Counted from the stretch's first letter, positions 8,842 through 18,528 are shown. The stretch is 64,000 bases of DNA from Raineyella fluvialis (GCF_009646095.1 NZ_CP045725.1:1612001-1676000), one strand, 5' to 3'. Notes: a model not told the origin generated them from the sequence alone. Numbers and translations: made by a program.

Positions 8842-9619
8842 TCACGGCGTGGGACTCGCCTCCACCGACGCGATCCAGCCGAGCAGGTCAGCGCGGTCGA
8901 GGCGTTGGGCTCCGGTGGTGCCGGCGCAGGTCGGGTTGCGCATGAAGGAGGTGGTCCCGGCGATGACGTTGCTGTCGCCGAGGAAGTTCGGCCCCCCGGA
9001 GTCACCGAAGCAGGTCCCCCGCTGGAGGCGTTGGCCGAGAGGAGCATCGACCCGTTGGTGACGTACGACAGTCCCGAGTCGATCTGGACCAGATGGGGAT
9101 GGGCAACCATCCGGACCACCGCCTGCTGGTCCTTCCGGGCCGCGGCGTCCGGGTAGGCCGCCTGAAGGCCGTAGCCGACGGCGGTGAACGCGGTGCTCGC
9201 CCGGGGTGGAGCGTGTCGAGTTGCCCGGCCGCGGGCAGTCGGCCGTAGGTCGTCAGCGGCATCGGTCGGTCGAGGACGACGACACCGACGTCATCGGTGG
9301 AGGGGGTGGCGGGATCGAAGGACGGGTAGGTCCGAGGCGTGCCGTGCACGTCGCTGAGGCCGCCGACGGTCGGGGTGAACCACAGATCGACCCGGGCCGC
9401 CGGACTCTGCGTGCAATGACCGGCGGTGAGGAAGACCCGGTCGGAGATGAGCGTGCCGCTGCACCTCCACAGGTAGCCGCCGTCGGCGTCAAAGGCGGCC
9501 ATCAGGCCCACCTCCGGGTGGCCGCTGCCATCTGCTGTGCCTGCGGTGATCGCGTTGGCCCGCGGAGCCCCCGCCACGACCAGGAGACCGACGACCAATG
9601 CCACGATGAGTGTTCGCAT
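8842..9619 (-). pseudogene. Secreted trypsin-like serine protease, frame broken twice (probably sequence error)
   Basis: The ATG at 9619 is followed by a clear signal peptide (MRTLIVALVVGLLVVAG...ANA). The chymotrypsin fold shows the catalytic His in FLTAGHC, Asp in TDDVGVVVLD and, only in another frame, Ser in CFGDSGGPNF. The frame changes near 9190-9205 (after LDTLHPGR) and at 9016-9020, where adding one G to a five-G run restores GTCFGDSGGP and a protein ending GWIASVEASPTP at 8842. With both repaired the catalytic triad is complete, so the gene is probably functional. An in-frame GTG at 9628 is an alternative start. There is no operon partner; 8769-8841 holds no gene. Confidence 0.75.
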
Positions 9620-9753
9620 GACTGCCACCTCGCTCTCGAGCTGCAGTCAGACTAGACGGGGCGCCGAGATCGTGGCCAGCGAAGTGCCGGCTCAGGAATC
9701 CTGCTCCGGGTCGTCGGCACCTGGCGCGGCCGGCAACCGGAGAAGGCGCCCCC

Positions 9754-11277
9754 TCATGCCGCCACATGACTGAGCAACCCCGTCATCGGCACCGTCCAGA
9801 TGTCCTGACCCGCCGCGCCCCGGCGTTCCAGCAGGGCGTTCGCGGCCAGGAAACCGGTGGTCGCGGCCCGTTCCATCAGGGCGACGGGCAGCTCGCAGCG
9901 CACCCAGTCGCCGGCGAGCACCAGTCGGGGATCCGGAGTCGTGACCGAAGGGCGCTCCGACCAGGGCTGCGGACCGATCAGGGTGCAGTCGTCGCGGACC
10001 AGGACCTCGCGGTGCACCACCTGCGCTGCGGTGGTCTCCGGGAAGACGCGGTGCAGCTCCTCGACCAGTCGCTCGACGACCCTGTCGGCCGCCGCACCAT
10101 CCGTGGTGACCTCGAGCGGGCAGGCGTACGCGTGGAGTTCGACGACCGAGCCGCCGTGCTCGTGCGCCCAGGTCGCCGCGCCGGTCTCGAACCGCTCCAG
10201 CACCGACACGTTGTCCAACGGTCCGTAGCCGGAGGTGCCGAGGAAGGCCGGACGATCCGCGGCAACCGAGCGGTCCAGCCAGAGGCGTACGACCACGAAC
10301 GGGGGTGCGTTGTGGGTGGCCGCGACCTGCTGCTGCCAGTCGGCCATCCCTGGGCCTGTTCCCGCCAGGCCGGCGACGAGGCCACGCGCCGACCGCGGAT
10401 CCGCGGCGAGGACCACCGCATCCGCGACCAGGTCCTCCGACCCGGCCCGTACGGTCACCCCGTCCGGCGCCAGGTCGAGGCCGGCCACTGTGGCACCCGT
10501 CCGCACCTCGACGCCGAGCCCGGCCAGGTGGCGGCCGAGCGGCGCCCACAGGGCGGTGTCGTAGTCGTCGTCGGGGACGTCGAACAGCAGGCCCTCGGCC
10601 GATCCCATGAAGTAGGTGTGGAACATGGCCACCAGCTCACCGGCGCTGAACTCGGTCGGATCGGCGAAGAACGACCGGGCGAACACCTCCAGGGCCAGGT
10701 CGCGGGCGGCCTGCGGGAACCGTAGCCGGTCGAGGAAGGCCGCGGCCGACTCCCCGTCGTAGCGGTCGTACGTTCCGGGGAACCTCACACGCAGCAGTTC
10801 GAGCGCTGCCGGGACGTTGACCCGGGCGAGGGACCGCAGGGTGAAGGTCGGGCTGCGGCGGACGAACTCCAGCACGCTCCACGGTGGCGTCCGGGGCAGG
10901 TCGGTGAAGGAGTCTCGCAGACCGTCGGGTCGTTGCAGCGGGTAGTCCTCGATCGGGACGAGCCGGCCCAGAGCGGGATCGGCGCGCCGGATCAGCCCGC
11001 GCAGGTTGTAGTACTGGCGGAAGAAGGCGTGGAAGCCGCGGCTCATCGTCCGCCCGTCGCCCAGCGGCCACGCCGCGACCCGCCCGCCCAGCCGATCAGC
11101 GGCCTCGAGCAGCGTGACCCGGGCGCCGCGCTCGGCCAGCGCGGTCGCGGCGGCCAGACCGGCGATGCCACCGCCGACGACGGCCACGTGCAGGTCACCG
11201 TCGATCCGCGGCGCCCCCGAGGGGCCGGGATGGCAGACGGCGCGCCGGTCCCGGCCGGGCAGTCCGTCGCTTCTCAT
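9754..11277 (-). CDS. crtU: Isorenieratene synthase-type FAD carotenoid desaturase/methyltransferase
   Basis: A 507-residue FAD oxidoreductase. The dinucleotide motif VAVVGGGIAGLAAATALAE is near residue 31. The stretch GFHAFFRQYYNLRGLIRR followed by PIEDYPLQRPDG is characteristic of CrtU, which turns beta-ionone rings into aromatic rings. The C-terminal FAD contact is LVLAGDWVRCELPVALMERA. ATG 11277 has AGGAGGAG just upstream and overlaps the crtYd stop by 4 bases. It is the last gene of the carotenoid operon. Together with CrtYc/CrtYd it predicts an aromatic end product such as isorenieratene. Confidence 0.85.
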   Translation of the reverse strand: MRSDGLPGRDRRAVCHPGPSGAPRIDGDLHVAVVGGGIAGLAAATALAERGARVTLLEAADRLGGRVAAWPLGDGRTMSRGFHAFFRQYYNLRGLIRRADPALGRLVPIEDYPLQRPDGLRDSFTDLPRTPPWSVLEFVRRSPTFTLRSLARVNVPAALELLRVRFPGTYDRYDGESAAAFLDRLRFPQAARDLALEVFARSFFADPTEFSAGELVAMFHTYFMGSAEGLLFDVPDDDYDTALWAPLGRHLAGLGVEVRTGATVAGLDLAPDGVTVRAGSEDLVADAVVLAADPRSARGLVAGLAGTGPGMADWQQQVAATHNAPPFVVVRLWLDRSVAADRPAFLGTSGYGPLDNVSVLERFETGAATWAHEHGGSVVELHAYACPLEVTTDGAAADRVVERLVEELHRVFPETTAAQVVHREVLVRDDCTLIGPQPWSERPSVTTPDPRLVLAGDWVRCELPVALMERAATTGFLAANALLERRGAAGQDIWTVPMTGLLSHVAA

Positions 11278-11585
11278 CGCTCCTCCTGACGGCCCAGGCG
11301 GTGCCAGAGCAGCACCGTGAGGGTGACCATGGCGAAGCCGAAGCCGAAGTCCTCGATCGGGATGTCCCAGGGGAACCTCACGCCCAGGTACCGGCCCGGA
11401 GCGTACGCGACGATCGGCGCGGACAGCTTGGTCAGCCAACCGTCCACCAGCACCTGGAAACCGAAGACGATCGCGATCGAGACCCAGTACTGGGCGGTGC
11501 GGAAGATGCCGGTCCGCAGCCAGAACAGCTCGGCGGCCACCACCAGCACGACGGCCGCTACGGTGAAGAGGGTGTACTCAGGCAT
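11274..11585 (-). CDS. crtYd: Lycopene cyclase subunit CrtYd
   Basis: A 103-residue membrane protein with three hydrophobic spans. The acidic motif PWDIPIEDFGFGF is the second half-active site of heterodimeric CrtYc/CrtYd cyclases. It overlaps crtYc by 8 bases and crtU by 4, so the three are translationally coupled. With CrtYc it cyclises lycopene ends in the membrane. Feeding CrtU implies beta rings, by analogy with the Brevibacterium pathway. Confidence 0.85.
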   Translation of the reverse strand: MPEYTLFTVAAVVLVVAAELFWLRTGIFRTAQYWVSIAIVFGFQVLVDGWLTKLSAPIVAYAPGRYLGVRFPWDIPIEDFGFGFAMVTLTVLLWHRLGRQEER

Positions 11586-11934
11586 CGATCCGGCTCCTCT
11601 CGCGACGCGCCGCGGCCCGTCGGGCCAGGCTGAGGACCGTGCCGACGGCCTCGTACGTCAGCAGCCCGCAGATCGGGACCACGACGAAGAAGACGAGTTC
11701 CTCCAGCGGGACCGGGCCGAGCAGGATCCCGGTGGTGAAGCGGCGGCTGTAGCTCCAGTGACCGCGCAGGATGCCGATCACGTCCCAGACCGTGAACAGC
11801 GCCACGGTCGGCAGCAACGCCGCCAGCAGCCGCAGCGGGCGGCGGTAGACCCGGGCCCGCAAGGCGAACTCCAGAGGGAGGGTGACGAGCAGGCACGCGG
11901 CCATCAGGAGCAGGTACTGCCAGTGGTCAGTCAA
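11578..11934 (-). CDS. crtYc: Lycopene cyclase subunit CrtYc
   Basis: A 118-residue protein with three transmembrane stretches and the partner motif GPVPLEELVFFVVVP (PxEE), the acidic site of this cyclase family. It overlaps the Rieske gene upstream by 8 bases and crtYd downstream by 8 bases. It forms the lycopene cyclase with CrtYd; neither half is expected to work alone. Length is normal. Confidence 0.85.
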   Translation of the reverse strand: MTDHWQYLLLMAACLLVTLPLEFALRARVYRRPLRLLAALLPTVALFTVWDVIGILRGHWSYSRRFTTGILLGPVPLEELVFFVVVPICGLLTYEAVGTVLSLARRAAARRERSRIDA

Positions 11935-12910
11935 CGCTCGTCCTCTCGACCAGCCCGGCGCGGAGCGCGTAGGTGCGTTCGGCGTAGTCGAGGTCGTCGC
12001 GCCACAGGGCGTACGCCGTCCGCCGGATGAGGGGCACGATGCCGCCTCGCAGCAGCCGGGCCACCGCGAACCCGGGGCGGTCCGAGTAGGCGATGGTGGC
12101 CTCGGTCATCACCGTCCGCGGCCGCCCTCGTTCGTCCTCCCCCTGGGGGGTGGCATGCGTCTCGACGACCGATCCGGCGCCTTCGCCCTCGAGGATGCAC
12201 ATCGTGATCGTCCGGGCGTCGGGGGTGGTGAACTCGGCGCGGACCGGCACGCCCCAGGTCCGGTTCACCCGGAAGGCGACGTCGAGCACCAGCCGGTCGG
12301 GCGAGCTGGCCTCCTCGTCGACGCTCAGGTGGCTGAAGGCGTACGGGTGGAACCAGGCGCCGTGCCACGGATCCAGCCGGTTCGCGATGATGTCGCGCGG
12401 CTCGCAGACAGCGGTCCGGGTGACCACGGCTGCGATCGAGGCCTGCTGCGGCGGTCGCGGGGGGAGGACGGGCGCGTCCGCCGGCGTCTCGCCGGGCATC
12501 GGCAGGCGGACCCAGACCAGCACCCCGTCGTCGTACGCCGGGTACTCCCGCCACGATGACGGGCCCTCCGAGGGCAGCGCCATGCCGTGCCAGCGGCAGA
12601 GCAGGTCGGTGCCGTGGGACACGCAGCCGTGCAGCGGCGCGCCCAGATGCGGACAGGCGCCCGGCCCGGCGTGGAGACGGCCCTCCGTGTCCCGCCACAG
12701 CACCACCTCGCGCCCGGCGATCATCCGGAGCACCGACGTCGTCCGTACGTCGGCCGTCGCTCCCGCCACGCACCAGCCCCCGGGATCGCGTCGGGAGGAT
12801 GCCGCCAGAGCGCGCTCGATGCGGGCCGGTCGGGCGTCGCGCCAGGTCGACCGGAGCGCCTCGGGGCCGGGTTGGGGCAGGCGGGTGAGACCCGTCACCG
12901 AGCGCCTCAT
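11927..12910 (-). CDS. Rieske [2Fe-2S] oxygenase-like protein of carotenoid clusters (DUF5914 type)
   Basis: A 327-residue protein. A Rieske domain (~70-150) has the cluster ligands in CPHLGAPLHG and CRWHGMALP. A C-terminal domain follows with RLDPWHGAWFHPYAFSH, whose histidines may be a mononuclear metal site. Proteins of this type recur inside actinobacterial crt operons; their reaction is not established. ATG 12910 overlaps the crtB stop by 4 bases. A ring or end-group oxidation of the carotenoid is a reasonable guess, no more. Confidence 0.72.
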   Translation of the reverse strand: MRRSVTGLTRLPQPGPEALRSTWRDARPARIERALAASSRRDPGGWCVAGATADVRTTSVLRMIAGREVVLWRDTEGRLHAGPGACPHLGAPLHGCVSHGTDLLCRWHGMALPSEGPSSWREYPAYDDGVLVWVRLPMPGETPADAPVLPPRPPQQASIAAVVTRTAVCEPRDIIANRLDPWHGAWFHPYAFSHLSVDEEASSPDRLVLDVAFRVNRTWGVPVRAEFTTPDARTITMCILEGEGAGSVVETHATPQGEDERGRPRTVMTEATIAYSDRPGFAVARLLRGGIVPLIRRTAYALWRDDLDYAERTYALRAGLVERTSVD

Positions 12911-13842
12911 CCGGTCACCCCCTCGGGGATCCTGGCCGGCCGGATGCGGACCGGCGGCGCATCCCAGCGCGGCGGCCCGAGGACCAGGCTGCGCAGCGCC
13001 ACGCCCAGCTTCTCCCGGCCGGGAACGCGGATCCGGCCGGAGAAGACGTCGTAGTCGGCCTCTTCGATCCGGTCCAGGATGCGACTGTAGAGGACGAGGG
13101 CGGTGCCGACGCAGCGCCGCGACGCCGGCGGGAGCAGGGGAAGTCCCCGGGCCGCCTCCGTGTAGAGGACACGGTTGCGGGCGATCTGCTCAGCCAGGAA
13201 CGCCCGCCACTGCGGGGTCACCCGCCGTTCCCAGGGGTCGGCGCCGTGCCGGGCGAGGTCGTCGGCCGGCAGGTAGACCCGTCCCCGGTCGAGGTCCTCC
13301 GCCACGTCACGCAGGAAGTTCGTCAGCTGGAAGGCGAGACCCAGAGCCCGGGCCGGGACCTTCGCGGCCGGCGACAACGGCTCCAGGACGGGCAGCATCA
13401 TCTCGCCGACCACCGCGGCCGACCCCTCCATGTAGCCGTCGCGCAACTCCGACCAACTCGCCCAGGTCGTCCGGGTCAGGTCGAGCGCCATCGCGTCGAA
13501 GAAGCGGTCGAAGCACTCGGGGTCCGTACGGCGTCGGCGCAGGCTGTCGACCACTGCGGCCATCACCGGTTCGTCCGAGTAGCCTCGGGCCAGCGCGGAC
13601 CGGAAGTGCTCGCGGAAGGCGGCCAACCGCTCGGCAGGCCCGCCCTCGGCCGGCACCGCGAGGTCGACCCGGTCGGGCTCGTCGACGATGTCGTCGGCCA
13701 GGCGGCACAGGGCGTACACGGCGTACACGTCGCGGCGTTGCGCAGCCGGCAGCAGCCGGGCACCCCAGTAGTACGTGGTGCCGTACTGGCGCGTCAGCTC
13801 GGCGCAGCGCCGATAGCCGAGGCGGAGCAGCGGGGTCGTCAT
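12907..13842 (-). CDS. crtB: Phytoene synthase
   Basis: A 311-residue trans-prenyltransferase that joins two geranylgeranyl diphosphates head to head. Both Asp-rich Mg sites are present: LADDIVDEPD near residue 52 and NFLRDVAEDLDRGRVYLP in the second half. GYMEGSAAVVGEMM and LGLAFQLTNFLRDVAED match the family. The frame runs on far upstream, but ATG 13842 overlaps the crtI stop as ATGA and gives normal length. Adjacent to the desaturase and the GGPP synthase, so it is the committed step of the operon. Confidence 0.92.
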   Translation of the reverse strand: MTTPLLRLGYRRCAELTRQYGTTYYWGARLLPAAQRRDVYAVYALCRLADDIVDEPDRVDLAVPAEGGPAERLAAFREHFRSALARGYSDEPVMAAVVDSLRRRRTDPECFDRFFDAMALDLTRTTWASWSELRDGYMEGSAAVVGEMMLPVLEPLSPAAKVPARALGLAFQLTNFLRDVAEDLDRGRVYLPADDLARHGADPWERRVTPQWRAFLAEQIARNRVLYTEAARGLPLLPPASRRCVGTALVLYSRILDRIEEADYDVFSGRIRVPGREKLGVALRSLVLGPPRWDAPPVRIRPARIPEGVTG

Positions 13843-15362
13843 CGGACCAGCTCCGCGACGCGTCGGGCGGCCAGCTTGCCCGAGATCAGCACCATCGGGA
13901 TGCCCACCCCGGGCGTCGTCCCGGAGCCGGCGAACACCAGTCCGGGCACCCGGCGGTCGACGTTGCGGGGCCGGAACGGTCCGGTCTGCGCGAAGGTGTG
14001 CGCCAGCGCGAACGGTGTCCCCGCGGCCAGCCCCTGCGCCGCCCAGTCCGCCGGGGTGACGAGCTCCTCGGTGACGATGTCCTGGCTGTACCCGGCGGCG
14101 CCGAGGAAGGCGTGGAGTCGCTCGCGCAGCCGGGGGCCCTCGACCGACCAGTCGAGGCGGCCGACCTGCAGGTTGGGTACCGGCTCCAGCACGTACAGGG
14201 TCTGGTGGCCGGGTGGTGCCGCCGCCGGGTCGTGCATCGAGGGGGCCGCGACGAAACGCGACGGGTCCCGCATCGGACGCCCCCGATCGAGCAGATCGAC
14301 GAAGGCGTCGTCCCACGCCTCGCCGAAGTGGATGTTGTGGTGCCCCGCGCCGTCGGGGAGCTGCTCGCCACGCAGGCCCAGGTGCCAGACGAGCGCCGAC
14401 GGCGAGTAGGACCCGTTCCGGGCGACCCGGGGGCGGGGACGTCCGGCAGCAACCGGTCGTACGCCACCGGCAGGTCGGCCGTGACGACGACGGCGTCGGC
14501 GCGCACCACCTCACCGTCGGCGAGTCGTACGCCCGAGGCGGCGCCGGACGACGTGCGTTCGACCCGCTCGACCGGCGTCGAGTAGCGGATGGTGACACCC
14601 GCGTCGGTGGCGGCCTGCGCCATCGCCCGGGGCACGGCATGCATGCCTCCGTCGGGGAACCACACCCCTCGATCGAGTCCATGTAGGTGATCACCGCGTA
14701 CAGGGACAGCGCCCGGGCGGGGGACAGGCCGGCGTACATCGACTGGAAGCTGAACACCCGCTGGAGCCGCTCGTCCTGGAAGCGACGGGCGATCTCCGGC
14801 CCCAGCCGGCCGAAGGCACGCAGCCGCAGCAGGTCGAGGGCTGCCCTGGGCGAGCGGAGCAGACCGAGGGGCGAGTCGAAGTTGGCGTCGATGAAGTGCG
14901 GCGTCTCGACGGCCGCCAGCCGCTCCAGCCAGTCGACGAACCGGTCGAACGCGTGCGCGTCGCGGCTGCCGCACTGCTGGCGGATCTCCTCGCGCATCTT
15001 CTCCCGCCCGGGCCTGACCAGCAGGCGTGAGCCGTCGGCGAAGAAGGTGTGGTAGGCCGGATCCAGCAACTGCAGGGCTACGTAGTCGGCCATCCGCGCG
15101 CCGACGGCGGCGAACGCCTCCTCGAGCAGCCCCACCATGGTGAAGACGACCGGCCCGGTGTCGAAGCGGAACCCGTCCCGGCTCAGGGTCCCGTTGCGGC
15201 CCCCGGGACGTCGAGGGCCTCCAGGACCGTGACCCGATGCCCGGCACCGGCGAGGTGGAGCGCCGCGCTGAGGCCCGACAGGCCGGCACCGACCACCACG
15301 ACGTCGGACGCCTTCGACGACCGGCGGTCGATCGGGGTCTCACCCCGCACGGAGACGGACAT
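13839..15362 (-). pseudogene. crtI: Phytoene desaturase, frame broken three times (probably sequence error)
   Basis: An FAD desaturase of about 507 residues spread over all three reverse frames. The N terminus (ATG 15362) has [20 protein letters not shown]. The middle contains FRFDTGPVVFTMVG and SFQSMYAGLSPARALSLYAV. The C terminus has VFAGSGTTPGVGIPMVLISG, the FAD end motif. Frame breaks lie at 15200-15204 (one G short: PGGRNGTLS), 14665-14668 (one G short: SIEGVWFPDGGMH) and 14427-14433 (one C short: PAPRVARNGSYSP). All three are single-base losses in G/C runs, and the repaired protein has normal length, so the gene is most likely intact. It desaturates phytoene to lycopene for CrtYc/CrtYd. 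Confidence 0.85.
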
Positions 15363-17012
15363 CAGGCCTCCCGCCAGGCGATTGCCCGAGCGGTCTGGCG
15401 GATGCCGTCCGCCCCTCGGGAGCCAGGGACGACGTCGCGAGGCAGGCGTCCGTGGCCGCGTACTCGAGGGTGATCAGCTCCTCGACGGCATCGGCCACGC
15501 CGGCCTCCCGCATCGCCGCGGCGAGCACCGGGACGTCGTCGGGTGAGAAGGCGGGGGTGCCGAGACGGTCGAGCATCGTCGCCGCCTCACCCGTGAGGGC
15601 CCTGCGGGCCAGCGTCAGCAGGACTGTCGCCTTCGCCTCGAGCAGGTCGTCCCCGGCGGGCTTGCCCGTCCGTGCCGGGTCTCCCCAGACACCCAGGAAG
15701 TCGTCGCGCAGCGCGAAGGCGCGCCCGATGTGCTCACCGCAGCGGATCAGGGTGGCCACCGTCTCGGCGGAGGCGCCTGCCGCCAGCCCACCGAGCTCGA
15801 GCGGGCGCTCGACCGAGTAGCGCCCCGACTTGAGCCGGGCCACGTGCTCGGCGTGGCGCAGGTCCCGCCGCCCGGCCGCCGCGCCGGTGAGGTCGGCCCG
15901 CTGGCCGGCCACCAGTTCGACACACAGCCGGTACCAGACCTGGCGCAGCTCAGGGGACAGGTCGTCGGCGAGGCGGTCGGCGAGGGTGTGCGCCAGATCG
16001 CCCAGGAGTACGGCGATGTTGCGGCCGAACACCTCGCCGTCACCGCGTCCGGAGGCCTCCTCGTGCCAGCGGGTCGCCTCGACGTGCGCCGAGGGCCGTC
16101 CGCGCCGGGAGACGGACTCGTCCATCACGTCGTCGTGGATCAGGGCGAAGAGGTGCAGCGCCTCCAGGGCGGCCGCGGCGCGGACGAGGTCGTCGTAGCC
16201 CGTCGATCCCGGGACGCCGCCAGCGGCCACGAACCCCCAGTAGCTGAGGGTGACCCGCAGTCGCTTGCCCCTGCCGACGAGCAGGTCGGCGAGCCAGGCC
16301 GGCAGGTCTTGGGGCAGCACGTCGACGCCCATGCCGGCGGTGTAGCCCTCCCACTCGGCCGCCAGCTCGTCGAGCCGGTCGCGGAGCAGCGCGTCCACGT
16401 CCTGGCAGGCCGTGGTGGCGTCCGGTCGGTGCGACTCCCCGGGCCACGAGGCCGGCAGTACGCGTACGAGCTGGGGCACCTGGAGGGCGGCCCACGGGCT
16501 GTACGTGTGCGGGGCCGCGGTGATGGCCTCGACGAAGCGGTCCCAGGGCACCCAGGTCCACTCGGCGACCTCCGCCGGGTCGGGCCGGGGCTCGTCGTCG
16601 ATCACGAAGGCACCGAACACCGGGCAGATCTCGTTCTCGACGATCCCCGAGGAGTCGGTCGCGCGGTAGCGGAAGTCGGGGAGCAGGGAGAACACGGGGC
16701 CGACGGTGATGCCGAGCTCCTCGCGGATGCGTCGGCGGGCAGCCTCCTCGATCGGCTCCCCGGGACGCGGGTGGCCGCAACAGGAGTTCGTCCACACCCC
16801 GGGCCAGGTCGCCTTGCCCAATGCGCGCCGGGTGAGCAGGACCTCGCCCGGGCGTTGAACAAATAGGTCGAGAAAGCGAGGTGCAACTGGGTATCAGTGG
16901 TGTGCACCGACAGCCGATCGGCAGATCCGATCGCCGTCCCGGCCGCGTCGAGGAGCACCACCTCGTCGTCGCCCCCACCTGCGGGGCTGGGCATTGCGTA
17001 CTGTGCCGACAT
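15340..17012 (-). pseudogene. Isopentenyl-diphosphate isomerase-GGPP synthase fusion, frame broken near its 5' end (probably sequence error)
   Basis: ATG 17012 opens a Nudix-type IPP isomerase (LSVHTTDTQLHLAFSTYLFN, then WTNSCCGHPRPGE and RIREELGI), ~175 residues. It continues without a stop into a polyprenyl synthase with both Asp-rich motifs (LIHDDVMDES and LRDDFLGVWGD). The frame shifts near 16848-16851, where adding one G restores NARGEVLLTRRALGKATWPG. A second loss (one C near 15416) is likely at the 3' end, because the repaired tail ([20 protein letters not shown]) stops at 15362 and overlaps crtI as TGATG; as written the frame ends at 15340. No stop/start pair is hidden in any frame at the domain junction, so the fusion looks real. 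It would make GGPP from IPP in one chain. Confidence 0.8.
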
Positions 17013-17016
17013 GTTC

Positions 17017-17095
17017 TGTCCAATGTTTGTCCAACGTTGTGTCCAACGTTAGGCTGCTGACTTCCCCGACGTCAAGGGCGACAATGTCCAAGGTT
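17017..17095. promoter_or_regulatory. CarH-type operator: four copies of TGTCCAAnGTT between the crt operon and the regulator gene
   Basis: TGTCCAATGTT at 17017-17027, TGTCCAACGTT at 17028-17038 and 17040-17050, and TGTCCAAGGTT at 17085-17095. The first three are direct repeats spaced 11 and 12 bases, about one helical turn. CarH tetramers are known to contact tandem ~11-bp repeats through several MerR-type domains. The array starts 5 bases upstream of the idi-crtE start at 17012, well placed to block that promoter, and the fourth copy lies 50 bases before the regulator's GTG. Confidence 0.7.
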
Positions 17096-17144
17096 TGTGG
17101 AATCCTTGTCGGGAGGCTGGCCGACCCGGACGGAGGAGCGTGAC

Positions 17145-18002
17145 GTGTACACCGTGAAGCAGGTGGCGTCCCGTACGGGTGTCCGCGAGACGACGCTGCG
17201 GGCGTGGGAGCGGCGCTACGGTCTGGTGCACCCCGTACGGTCCGACGGCGGCTACCGCCTCTATGACGACGCCCAGGTCGACCTGTTGCGGCGGATGGCG
17301 GCCCTGGTGGACAGCGGTGTCCCGGCTGCCATGGCAGCGGAGTCACTGCTGGCGGCGGACCCGGGAGGCAGGAGTCCGGCAGTGCTGGACGAGGGGCCCG
17401 ATCTCGTTGCCGCCGCCGCAGACCTGAATCCCCGCCGGCTGGGAGCGGTGCTCGACGACGCGTTCGCCCGGCGTCCGTACGAGGAGGTGGTCGACGACTG
17501 GTTGGCCCCCCAATTGGCCCGGCTGGGTGAGGCCTGGGCGGCGGGCCTGGTGTCAGTGGCGCAGGAGCATTTCGTCAGTGTCGGAGTGCTCGGCAAGCTC
17601 GCCTCCCTGTATGCGGCGACCATCCCGGCGCACTCCGGCGCGCCGATCCTGGTCGGGCTGCCGGAAGGGGGGCGGCACGAGCTGATGATCTTCGCCTTCG
17701 CCGTCTGCCTGCGGCTTCGCGGCGCCGACGTGGTCTACCTGGGGGCGGATGTCCCGGTGGCCGAGTGGGAACTAGCGGTGCGGACCCTGCTGCCGAGGGT
17801 GGTCGTGCTGGGTGTGCACGGTGCCGGTGACGTCGCCCCGGCGCGGGCGGTGGTGCAGCGGCTGGCCGGGCTGCAGCCCCCGGTGACGGTGATGGCCGGA
17901 GGGTCACGGCGTGACGAGGTCCAGGGCGCCCAGGCCATGGATGATCGGATCGGTGCGGCGGCCGACCAACTCCTGGTCAGGCTGCGCGCCGGCGCCGTGT
18001 GA
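17145..18002 (+). CDS. CarH/LitR-like B12-dependent light-sensing MerR repressor
   Basis: A 285-residue protein. A MerR-type winged helix (1-75: VKQVASRTGVRETTLRAWER, GGYRLYDDAQ) is followed by a helical bundle and a cobalamin-binding Rossmann domain. The light-sensor signature W-x9-EH is present as Trp131, Glu141 and His142, and His178 (GGRHELM) stands where CarH has its lower cobalt ligand. In CarH, adenosylcobalamin drives tetramer formation in the dark and repression of carotenoid genes; light breaks the Co-C bond and releases DNA. GTG 17145 follows GGAGGAG at 17132-17138. Divergent from the crt operon with matching operators between, so the function is well supported. Confidence 0.88.
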   Translation: MYTVKQVASRTGVRETTLRAWERRYGLVHPVRSDGGYRLYDDAQVDLLRRMAALVDSGVPAAMAAESLLAADPGGRSPAVLDEGPDLVAAAADLNPRRLGAVLDDAFARRPYEEVVDDWLAPQLARLGEAWAAGLVSVAQEHFVSVGVLGKLASLYAATIPAHSGAPILVGLPEGGRHELMIFAFAVCLRLRGADVVYLGADVPVAEWELAVRTLLPRVVVLGVHGAGDVAPARAVVQRLAGLQPPVTVMAGGSRRDEVQGAQAMDDRIGAAADQLLVRLRAGAV

Positions 18003-18011
18003 GTCGTCGCC

Positions 18012-18506
18012 TCACCGATCAGCGGGCCGCTCGTGCTGGGGGTCGATGGCCTGCAGCAGGTGCTCGGCGATCGCCGTGAGTTCGGCCACCTGCGTGTCGG
18101 AGAGGTTGTCGAAGACGTACGTCCGCACGGCCTCGACGTGACCGGGGGCGGTCCGCACGATGAGGTCCCAGCCCTCCTCCGTCAGGGTCGCCCGAGTGGC
18201 CCGGCGGTCATCCGGGTCGGGGGAGCGGACCACGAGCCCGCGCTGCTCGAGCTTCGAGACCACCTGGGAGAGACGGGACAGGGACCCCTCGGCGAACGCC
18301 GCGAGATCGCTCATCCGCCGGGTACGGTCAGGGGCCTCCGAGAGGCCGGCCATCACCATGTACTCGAAGAACCGCAGCCCGGCATCCCGGCGCAGTTGGC
18401 CGTCCAGGGCCGTCGGCAGCCGCAGGATGACGCCCCCGAGGGCCAGCCAGGCGCGGCGCTCCGCCGCATTCAGCCACCGGGGTTCGTTCGTCTGCTCGTG
18501 CTCCAT
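18012..18506 (-). CDS. MarR-family transcriptional regulator
   Basis: A 164-residue winged-helix protein: dimerisation helices flank SDLAAFAEGSLSRLSQVVSK (recognition helix region) and the wing GLVVRSPDPDDRRATRATLT, including the conserved DxR of MarR wings. The closing helices contain FDNLSDTQVAELTAIAEHLL. ATG 18506. Convergent with the CarH gene (9 bases between stops) and likely autoregulated through the inverted repeat at 18529-18542. The ligand is unknown. Confidence 0.85.
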   Translation of the reverse strand: MEHEQTNEPRWLNAAERRAWLALGGVILRLPTALDGQLRRDAGLRFFEYMVMAGLSEAPDRTRRMSDLAAFAEGSLSRLSQVVSKLEQRGLVVRSPDPDDRRATRATLTEEGWDLIVRTAPGHVEAVRTYVFDNLSDTQVAELTAIAEHLLQAIDPQHERPADR

Positions 18507-18528
18507 GGTTCTTATCGTACGCCAAGCC

